This document shows, piece by piece, positions 6,724 through 11,709 of a stretch of DNA of 13,262 nt. The notes below the pieces were generated by a model. It worked only from the letters and a program-made list of their open reading frames with translations, was not told the origin of the DNA and did no database searches. Each line of letters starts with the position of its first letter. The first letter of the stretch is position 1. The position numbers and the translations under genes are program-made. Source of the DNA: CAZCBN01 sp964496975 (GTDB taxonomy: Bacteria; Planctomycetota; Phycisphaerae; Phycisphaerales; UBA1924); the NCBI GenBank assembly GCA_964496975.1, contig CAZCBN010000085.1, positions 1 to 13,262 of the forward strand, read 5' to 3'.

Positions 6724-8643
6724 TCAGCGGCTGCCGGCGAGGCGGCGGACGGTGAAGTCAAACCCGCGGACCATCGAGCTGTGCACCGCGAGCACCACGC
6801 CCGCGTACAGCGCGGCGGCGATGGCCGCCCCCATGAGCAGGCCGATGCGTGCCTGTCCCCCGCCCTCGGGCGCGGAGAGGAGCGTGGCGGCGAGGGCCGA
6901 CTCGGGGTTGATCGCGGCGTAGAGCACGGTGGCGGGGCTGAGGCCCGCGAGCGCCGGGCCCAGGAACTGCACGTCGGAGCCGGCCTGCCAGCCGCAGACG
7001 CCGACGACGCCCGCCACGATGCCGACCACGGCGACCGTGCCGATGACCGAGGCGATAGTGCCCTTGCTCTTCAGGCTCCACTGCAGGCCGATCATGACGC
7101 AGAAGGCGGCGAAGGGGAGCAGCACGAGAACGGCGAGCAGCCCCGCCTCGGGGAGCACGACGGGCACCTGGGCCGAGACCGGCGCGGCGGTCGGGGCGCC
7201 GAGGGCGGCGCTCAGGTTCGTGATGCCCGAGCCCACGATGTTCACCGGCGTGCCGACGCCCCCGACGCGGCCCAGGCCCCCGACCAGGACGTACAGCCCC
7301 GCGAGCGCCAGCGTGCCGATGGGCACCGCGAGCAGCGGCAGCAGGTAGGTGACGAGGCCCCGCAGCTTTCCGAAGAGGTACGCGCCCGGCGTGATGGGCG
7401 TGGTGAGCAGCAGGTCGAGCGTGCCGTCCTCGCGTTCGCGGCTGACGGCGGTGGCGGCCATGTTGATCGCGACGAGGCAGATGACCGCGGCCTCGGTCCA
7501 CGTGGCGGCGAGCAGGATGAGGCGGAACTGGCTGACGCCCAGCGTGCCGACGTGGAAGAGGATGATGAAGACCACGCCCGCCGCCGCGCCGGCCAGCACA
7601 AAGAGCCAGCGGGCGAGGATGCGCCACAGGGTGCTGTTGCGCGAGGCGGCCTCGCGCCAGGCGATGGGGTTGGGCCAGACGGCGCGCGGGGGGCGGTACT
7701 CGGCGCCCTTGCCGCCCAGGCCCAGCACGCGGCGGTACCACGGGGCCCGCCGCGTCGACGGACGGGCGAGCGCCTGCAGCCCGCCCAGGCGGACCGTCAC
7801 GGTGCTGGCCGCGACGAGGACCACGCTGACGGCCCCTGAGGCGGCGCACCACGCCGTGACGGGGCGTTCGAGGAAGAGCGCGGTGAGGCCGCTGAAGGTT
7901 CCGGGCGTGGCGCGGGGGTAGGTCTCGCTGTTGAGCAGGGCGTGCAGGGCGAGGAAGGGGTTGAGGCCGGTCATCCATGTGACGCCGTCGCCCGCGGGCC
8001 CGGCGCCCCCGCCGCCGCCGCGGATGAGGGCGTCCGTCGCCGCGGTGACGGCGAGGTAGCTGACGACCGAGACGTAGAACGTGAAGACCGCCCGGCGGCC
8101 CACGAGGCGGCTGACCGAGAGCGAGATGGCCGTTGCGCCCACCACGACGGCCGCGCCGGCGGCGACGAGGTAACTGGCGAAGATCGACCGCCCCGGCACG
8201 CCGCCGAAGTACTGCGTCAGGGCGAACAGGGGCAGGCTGCTGAAGAGCAGGGCGAGCACGAAGAAGAGCCGGCCCAGCAGGCTGCCCAGCACGATCTGCC
8301 CCGGGCCCAGCGGCGTGGTGAGCAGGATGTCCCACGTCTTCGGGTCGCTCTCCTGCGCGATCGCCCCGGCCATGAAGACCGGGCTCAGGATGCAGATGAG
8401 CGTGATCTGGATGTAAGCGATCACCGTGAAGCTCGACGCCCCGGCCTCGGCCAGCTCGCGGTAGCTCGGCTGGCCCCCCGCCGCGTTCAGCAGCAGCGAC
8501 CAGAGCAGCACGATGATCAGCACGGCCAGATAGACCGTGCGCACATAAAAATGCTTGGACCGGCGCGAGCCGTTCTGCACGAGCCGAACCGCGATCGGGT
8601 TCAGCGGACCCAGACGCAACAGCCACCGAAGAAGGATCGGCAT
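6724..8643 (-). CDS. ABC-2 type transporter permease, two fused repeat modules
   Basis: 639 residues, strongly hydrophobic, at least ten predicted helices (for example 36-53, 72-94, 122-144, 155-178, 187-203, 265-285, 344-364, 376-399, 430-455, 500-520, 530-552, 600-621). Seen: AIAQESDPKTWDILLTTPLG (94-113) and its second copy AVSREREDGTLDLLLTTPIT (399-418), the cytoplasmic coupling motif of ABC-2 permeases. The start of each half also repeats: NPIAVRLVQNGSR (15-27) and NPIAWREAASRNS (325-337). The chain is therefore two permease halves in tandem and may replace a dimer. Family knowledge: ABC-2 permeases export lipids, polysaccharides, drugs, or serve gliding/NosY-like roles, powered by a separate ATPase. 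No ATPase gene is adjacent: upstream is a gene-free stretch and downstream is the convergent PP2C gene. The ATG at 8643 has no Shine-Dalgarno. The 61 bases to the PP2C gene hold no T-tract terminator. Confidence 0.9.
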   Translation of the reverse strand: MPILLRWLLRLGPLNPIAVRLVQNGSRRSKHFYVRTVYLAVLIIVLLWSLLLNAAGGQPSYRELAEAGASSFTVIAYIQITLICILSPVFMAGAIAQESDPKTWDILLTTPLGPGQIVLGSLLGRLFFVLALLFSSLPLFALTQYFGGVPGRSIFASYLVAAGAAVVVGATAISLSVSRLVGRRAVFTFYVSVVSYLAVTAATDALIRGGGGGAGPAGDGVTWMTGLNPFLALHALLNSETYPRATPGTFSGLTALFLERPVTAWCAASGAVSVVLVAASTVTVRLGGLQALARPSTRRAPWYRRVLGLGGKGAEYRPPRAVWPNPIAWREAASRNSTLWRILARWLFVLAGAAAGVVFIILFHVGTLGVSQFRLILLAATWTEAAVICLVAINMAATAVSREREDGTLDLLLTTPITPGAYLFGKLRGLVTYLLPLLAVPIGTLALAGLYVLVGGLGRVGGVGTPVNIVGSGITNLSAALGAPTAAPVSAQVPVVLPEAGLLAVLVLLPFAAFCVMIGLQWSLKSKGTIASVIGTVAVVGIVAGVVGVCGWQAGSDVQFLGPALAGLSPATVLYAAINPESALAATLLSAPEGGGQARIGLLMGAAIAAALYAGVVLAVHSSMVRGFDFTVRRLAGSR

Positions 8644-8650
8644 GGCACGA

Positions 8651-8656
8651 TGCTAC
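8651..8656 (-). promoter_or_regulatory. Candidate -10 box (TAGCAT) for a leaderless permease transcript
   Basis: On the minus strand TAGCAT stands six bases before the ATG at 8643, the same hexamer as before the phosphatase gene. TTGACA occurs on the minus strand at 8702-8697 but is too far away to pair with this box. Confidence 0.3.
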
Positions 8657-8974
8657 CGGCGAAGCGCGACGAGGCTGCGGGTGAGGGGTCCGGGCTTGTC
8701 AAAGCGAGTCAGACGCGGCGCGAGGGATGGCCCGGGGCCGACGGAGGACAGGCGAGGCCGAACTCCGAAAAGGCACGGCAACAAGACAGCGCGGTATCCC
8801 GCGCCGTGGCACAAGTTTGTGGCTATGCCGGGCGAAACGTCCGAGAGGTGTGGAATCTTGCCGGATGGTCCGTCGTTTTTTGTCGAGACAGTTGCAGAAG
8901 CGTTCAGATCTGGCTAACCTTGCATGGCCAAGAAGCCATACCTCCCGGTCTGATCGACCGTGGGGAAACTGGAC
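8657..8974. other. Intergenic stretch without a recognisable gene
   Basis: About 320 bases upstream of the permease gene. Open frames here are Arg-rich and look like no protein family. Base composition is a little less GC-rich than in the genes. There is a short CGGA-TGG-TCCG hairpin near 8860 followed by a T-run, too weak to call a terminator. No tRNA, repeat array or clear promoter was seen apart from the one starting at 8975. Confidence 0.5.
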
Positions 8975-9003
8975 TTGACAAACGGCCCGACCCGGTGTAC
9001 GAT
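8975..9003 (+). promoter_or_regulatory. Strong sigma-70-type promoter (TTGACA-17-TACGAT)
   Basis: A consensus -35 box TTGACA (8975-8980) is followed after exactly 17 bases by TACGAT (8998-9003, four of six -10 matches including the key T-A...T). Transcription should begin near 9010. It points away from the permease gene and toward no protein gene, but into a 145-base stretch that ends in a strong terminator. Confidence 0.6.
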
Positions 9004-9009
9004 GTTTCG

Positions 9010-9155
9010 CATCGCCCCGGACCGCGGGCAAGGCGAGCGGAAAGCCCTGCAAACCCTTTCGTGGCCTGAAGCCAACGACATGGGGTAGGCAAGGCTTCCT
9101 GCTCTCCCGCCGGCGTCGCCGGGCTTCGGCCCGGCGACGTCCGGCATTTTTTTTT
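9010..9155 (+). ncRNA. Candidate structured non-coding RNA, about 145 nt
   Basis: Bounded by the promoter at 8975-9003 and the terminator at 9109-9155, with no convincing ORF. Visible pairing: GCGGGC (9024-9029 region) with GCCC-T-GC (9044-9050 region); CGTGGC with GCC-A-ACG around CTGAA (about 9060-9077), enclosed by ACCC with GGGT (about 9052-9086); then the terminator stem. GGCAAGGC occurs twice (9027-9034 and 9088-9095). It could be a trans-acting sRNA, a 6S-like RNA, or a leader ending in an attenuator. I looked for hallmarks of SRP RNA, tmRNA, RNase P RNA, GEMM, cobalamin and TPP elements and found none. The next gene downstream on this strand is 1.9 kb away, so a leader is less likely. 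The 5' end is estimated from the promoter. Confidence 0.5.
9109..9155 (+). terminator. Strong intrinsic terminator
   Basis: CGTCGCCGGGC (9114-9124) pairs perfectly with GCCCGGCGACG (9129-9139) around a TTCG tetraloop. GCCGG (9109-9113) and CCGGC (9141-9145) extend the stem past one bulged T. Nine T follow (9147-9155). No protein gene ends nearby on this strand, so it most likely ends the RNA starting near 9010. Confidence 0.88.
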
Positions 9156-9506
9156 GAACCCTTTGTGTTTCTTCGCGTCACGGCGGCCGCTTCGGGCCGG
9201 TGGTTTCGTGTGTATTTGCATAGTAGTTGCATAATCATGCGAGCTTGTCATGACGCCTTGCCCTGCGGTGTTTCGGCGCGGTGATGTCATGCGGCGGGCC
9301 GAGTCGGCGGGCTGATTGACGGACCGCGCTGCGGACGAAGTCCGTGCGCGAAGTCTGTGACTCAACCCGATCGGCGTGCATGGTGCCGTGATCGAACGGC
9401 GTTGCCGCGGCCCGTGCCGGCGTGGGTGGCCCCGCGAGGCCGGGCGTGGGGCGGCGTCCGCGGCGGATCGGGTGCGGCGGTTCCACCGGAGCGGCCGTGC
9501 ACAATG
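9156..9506. other. Intergenic stretch without a recognisable gene
   Basis: About 350 bases between two terminators that face each other. It holds the TTGCATA direct repeat (9216-9233), the palindrome GTCATGAC (9247-9254) inside the inverted repeat TCATG-N9-CATGA (9235-9253), and a hairpin CGCGC..CGGAC-GAA-GTCCG.GCGCG (9325-9350). No plausible coding frame is seen on either strand. Confidence 0.5.
9216..9233. repeat. TTGCATA direct repeat with 11-base period
   Basis: TTGCATA occurs at 9216-9222 and 9227-9233, seven bases each with a four-base spacer, in an AT-rich patch within GC-rich DNA. One helical turn between half-sites is the layout used by OmpR/PhoB-type response regulators. The regulator and target are unknown; the nearest genes end, rather than start, on this side. 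Confidence 0.4.
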
Positions 9507-9542
9507 AAAAACGCCGCGGCGCCCATGGGGAGCGCCGCGGCG
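9507..9542 (-). terminator. Intrinsic terminator of the first PEP-CTERM-like gene
   Basis: An 11-base stem, GCGCCGCGGCG (9532-9542) with CGCCGCGGCGC (9512-9522), has a nine-base loop. On the minus strand it is followed by five T (9511-9507). It lies 60 bases past the stop codon of the gene at 9602-10444. Confidence 0.85.
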
Positions 9543-9601
9543 GAGATGCCCTGCATCGCGATTCGGAACGCCGCGTGGGGGTGGCCCCGCGCGGGCGGTG
9601 C

Positions 9602-10444
9602 TCAGCGGCGGCGACGGCCGGCGGCCAGCAGGCCCAGGCCGAACGCGGCGGCCGTGGCGGGCGCGGGGACGGTGGTGAAGGAGAAGACCGCGAGCTGCCC
9701 GGCGGCGAGGGTGCCGGTCTGCACGCCGCCGGCGGAGTTCAGGAGGAAGCTGCCGGTGGCGGTGCCGCCGACCGCGGCACCGTCGGCGAAGGCCGAGTTG
9801 AAGCCGCCGACGATGACGAAGAACGAGCCGGCGCCGAAGACGCCGGAGATGGCGCTCTGCAGGCCGACGGCGTCGTCGTTTGTCGCGATGAGGGTGCCGT
9901 CGGCGGTGTAGACGGCGAGCTCGGTGTCGAAGCTGGAGCCGAAGGTGTCAAAGGAGAAGGTGCCGGGATTGCCGAGGAAGCCGAGGTCGGTGATGGTGGG
10001 GGCGGCGCCGAAGGCGAGGGTGGTGTTGGTCCAGGCGGAGTCGACGCCCGAGTCGTTGAACGACTCGAAGGCCTCGTAGCGGAAGGTGTCGCCGGTGTTG
10101 GCCCAGGTGAGGCCGCCGAAGGTGGCGTCGATGGGGAGCGAGCCGGTGAAGCCGTTCGTCGTCGTGCTCTGGTAGTTGATGCCGCCGCCGGCGTACGACA
10201 GGTTGTCGACGTTCCAGCGGGCCTCGCTGGCGAAGGTGGAGGTGTTGACCTCGGAGAGGGTGCCGGTGATGCGGAGGCTGCCGAAGATGGTGGAGGGGCC
10301 CATGTAGGTGGCGGTGCCGACGAAGTTGCCCGCGGCACCCAAGGCGCCGACCGAGTTTGCGGGGCCGGCGAAGGTGGTGCTGAACTGTGCGTTGGCGGCG
10401 CCGGCGCATGCGGCCACCGCGGCGATCGTCATCAGGGTCTTCAT
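9602..10444 (-). CDS. Secreted PEP-CTERM-like sorted surface protein (DVUA0089-like C-terminal half)
   Basis: 280 residues from the ATG at 10444. A signal peptide MKTLMTIAAVAACAGAANA should be cut before Gln20. The mature part is rich in Gly, Ala, Thr, Ser and Phe, with no Cys. Residues of the type FDTELAVYTADGTLIATNDD (about 178-197) followed by GSFFVIVGGF resemble DVUA0089/pre-peptidase-C-like beta domains. The last 22 residues (259-280) are VPAP, a short hydrophobic helix, then RRRR, the layout of PEP-CTERM-type sorting tails. Family knowledge: such tails are usually cut by an exosortase-like enzyme and the protein is anchored or released at the surface; no exosortase is in this window. 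An upstream extension to 10600 is open but gives no signal peptide at its N-terminus; AGAGAGG seven bases before the chosen ATG decides the start. The specific function is unknown. Confidence 0.88.
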   Translation of the reverse strand: MKTLMTIAAVAACAGAANAQFSTTFAGPANSVGALGAAGNFVGTATYMGPSTIFGSLRITGTLSEVNTSTFASEARWNVDNLSYAGGGINYQSTTTNGFTGSLPIDATFGGLTWANTGDTFRYEAFESFNDSGVDSAWTNTTLAFGAAPTITDLGFLGNPGTFSFDTFGSSFDTELAVYTADGTLIATNDDAVGLQSAISGVFGAGSFFVIVGGFNSAFADGAAVGGTATGSFLLNSAGGVQTGTLAAGQLAVFSFTTVPAPATAAAFGLGLLAAGRRRR

Positions 10445-10451
10445 GATCATG

Positions 10452-10458
10452 CCTCTCT
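10452..10458 (-). promoter_or_regulatory. Ribosome binding site (AGAGAGG) of the first PEP-CTERM-like gene
   Basis: On the minus strand AGAGAGG is seven bases before the ATG at 10444 and only one base before another ATG at 10450, so the former is favoured. Confidence 0.6.
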
Positions 10459-10569
10459 GTCTCGTTGATCTCGACACTGGCGGGTGGTTTCCCACCCCGC
10501 ACGGAGCCCCCACCAGCGAAGGCTGCACTCCCGTGCTCGGGGGAGCGGCCACGCCGACCCCCGATTTGG

Positions 10570-10597
10570 ATGATACCGGCGCCTTCGGCAGCAACAA
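10570..10597 (-). promoter_or_regulatory. Candidate sigma-70-type promoter of the first PEP-CTERM-like gene
   Basis: On the minus strand TTGTTG (10597-10592) is followed after 16 bases by TATCAT (10575-10570). Transcription would start near 10563, giving a leader of about 118 nt that can form CGGGGG/CCCCCG and GGGTGG-GAAA-CCACCC hairpins before the ribosome binding site. Confidence 0.4.
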
Positions 10598-10857
10598 CAA
10601 AAATTCTTCGTGAGTCGCTTGCCGATTGTGAAACTCGGTGTTTTACCGGGATACACGGTCGACCTCCCCCATGATCCTGTGACGGCGTGAGGGCCGTTTT
10701 CACCGCGTTTCGCGGGATCATCGGGCTTTGTTCGGACCTTGGCCCGCGCGGCGATCTGGCCAAGCGGGTGGGGCATGACCGCCCGAAAACAGTGGGTTTT
10801 GTGTTCCTGCCACAGAAAGCCCTTGGTGGAAGGCCCAGAGGACCGTACGTTCGCGTG

Positions 10858-10894
10858 GCGGGCAACGGACCACCAAAAGAGGTGGGTGGCCCGC
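10858..10894. other. Two-part inverted repeat / hairpin
   Basis: GCGGGC (10858-10863) pairs with GCCCGC (10889-10894), and inside it CCACC (10870-10874) pairs with GGTGG (10881-10885) around AAAAGA. It has no T-tract, so it is not a terminator. It lies 157 bases before the second PEP-CTERM-like gene and could be an RNA structure or a protein site. Confidence 0.4.
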
Positions 10895-11036
10895 ATCGCT
10901 GCGACCCGCGGGGCCTCGTTCTGCCGCCGCGGGTGATGGGGTGTTGTGTTCCCAAGTGCGGAACGACAGGGGCTGCCCGCGACGTTCGCGGGCGGCGGAG
11001 GGGTGCCGCGGCGTCATCACGCCGGGCGCAAGACAC

Positions 11037-11043
11037 GAGGAGG
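11037..11043 (+). promoter_or_regulatory. Ribosome binding site (GAGGAGG) of the second PEP-CTERM-like gene
   Basis: GAGGAGG is seven bases before the ATG at 11051 and ten before the next ATG at 11054. It rules out the longer frame from 10946. Confidence 0.75.
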
Positions 11044-11050
11044 ACCAGAC

Positions 11051-11560
11051 ATGATGAAGGCCATGACGACGGCGGCGGTGTTGGCGTTGGCGGCGAGCGC
11101 GCAGGCGCAGCTCGTCATCAGCGGGGCGATCGAGGAGTCCGACCCGGCGTACAACCGGGCCTTCGAGGATTTTTCTGGGCTCAGCGGCATTGGCAGCAAC
11201 GTGTTCTTCGACGTGTACGAGATCGGCGTCACGGGGAACGGGAGCTACACGTTCCTCGCCGAGTGGGCCGGCTTCGACGGCTTCCTCTTCCTCTATGACG
11301 AGTTCAACCCCGCCGCCCCCCGCGACAACGGCATCGAGGGCAACGACGACTTCGGCAGCCTGTTCGTGTCCAGCTTCGAGGCGTCGCTGACGGCCGGCGA
11401 AACGTACTTCATCGTCGCGACGACGTTCGAGAGCGGCGACACCGGCGGCTACACCGTGACGGTGCGCTCGGGCGACGGCTCGGCGTTCCTCGTGCCGGCG
11501 CCGGGCGCGTTCGCGGCGTTCGCCGCGGCGGGCCTCGCGGCGACGCGTCGCCGTCGGTGA
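11051..11560 (+). CDS. Small secreted PEP-CTERM-like sorted surface protein
   Basis: 169 residues. The signal peptide MMKAMTTAAVLALAASAQA should be cut before Gln20. The mature domain (about 50-140) contains GNGSYTFLAEWAGFDGFLFL, NDDFGS (98-103) and GETYFIVATTF (116-126), with GYTVTV at 133-138, a beta-rich pattern like pre-peptidase C-terminal/DVUA0089 domains. It is acidic and has no Cys. The tail (148-169) is VPAPGAFAAF, a short hydrophobic run, then RRRR, the same 22-residue layout as in the divergent neighbour at 9602-10444. Inferred fate: export by Sec, then processing by an exosortase-like enzyme encoded elsewhere. The specific function is unknown. The divergent arrangement and shared tail suggest both belong to one surface-protein class; their middle parts are only loosely alike. 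A bidirectional terminator follows about 70 bases after the stop. Confidence 0.87.
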   Translation: MMKAMTTAAVLALAASAQAQLVISGAIEESDPAYNRAFEDFSGLSGIGSNVFFDVYEIGVTGNGSYTFLAEWAGFDGFLFLYDEFNPAAPRDNGIEGNDDFGSLFVSSFEASLTAGETYFIVATTFESGDTGGYTVTVRSGDGSAFLVPAPGAFAAFAAAGLAATRRRR

Positions 11561-11625
11561 TCGGGAGGGCCGGCGCCGCGACCCAGCGCCGGACTCGCGA
11601 CCGACCAGCGTCACGCAGCGACATC

Positions 11626-11674
11626 AAAAACAACGCGGCCCCGGCTTCCGATGGGAGGCCGGGGCCGCGTTTTT
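11626..11674. terminator. Bidirectional intrinsic terminator
   Basis: AACGCGGCCCCGGC (11632-11645) pairs with GCCGGGGCCGCGTT (11658-11671), loop 12 bases. A T-run follows on the plus strand (11670-11674), and an A-run (11626-11630) gives a T-run on the minus strand. It serves both the PEP-CTERM-like gene and the convergent clpC. Confidence 0.9.
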
Positions 11675-11709
11675 CGTTGGTGTGGCACGCCCGGGTTGGG
11701 CGGTCGGGC

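Larger units (their letters stand above)
10445..11050. other. 606-base hairpin-rich gap between divergent PEP-CTERM-like genes
   Basis: No credible protein gene on either strand. Hairpins seen: GGGTGG-TTTC-CCACCC (10482-10497), the two-part stem at 10858-10894, GCCCGCGA-CGT-TCGCGGGC (10975-10993) and GGCGT-CATC-ACGCC (11010-11023). An inverted repeat GTTCC-N7-GGAAC lies at 10948-10964. A promoter for the minus gene is proposed at 10570-10597. I found no good promoter for the plus gene. Confidence 0.5.

Noticed and set aside
8807..8821. TGGCACAAGTTTGTG as a sigma-54 site
   Set aside because: The base pair ten positions after GG is TG, not GC.
9002..9088. A 28-codon ORF starting with ATG at 9002
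   Set aside because: Its ATG lies inside the -10 box of the promoter at 8975-9003, so the transcript would not contain it, and it has no ribosome binding site.
8699..9238. Minus-strand 179-codon frame in the intergenic stretch
   Set aside because: The product is Arg-rich without any family resemblance, it runs across the strong terminator and promoter, and it has no ribosome binding site.
10482..10497. GGGTGG-GAAA-CCACCC hairpin on the minus strand, recalling a stem seen in ZTP riboswitches
   Set aside because: Only the stem-loop is alike. The conserved flanking ZTP core is missing and the gene is not a purine or folate gene.
10445..10600. N-terminal extension of the first PEP-CTERM-like protein to 10600
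   Set aside because: It would bury the signal peptide inside the chain and ignores the AGAGAGG site before the ATG at 10444.
10682..10700. ACGGC-GTGAGG-GCCGT followed by TTT as a terminator
   Set aside because: The stem has only five pairs with a short T-run, and no transcript is known to end there.
10740..10810. tRNA-like look (TGGCCAAGCGGGTGGGG)
   Set aside because: There is no T-loop GGTTCRA, no matching acceptor stem and no cloverleaf spacing.
11683..11697. TGGCACG near the clpC 3' end as a sigma-54 site
   Set aside because: The -24 half is perfect but the -12 position reads TT instead of GC, and no gene starts downstream on that strand.
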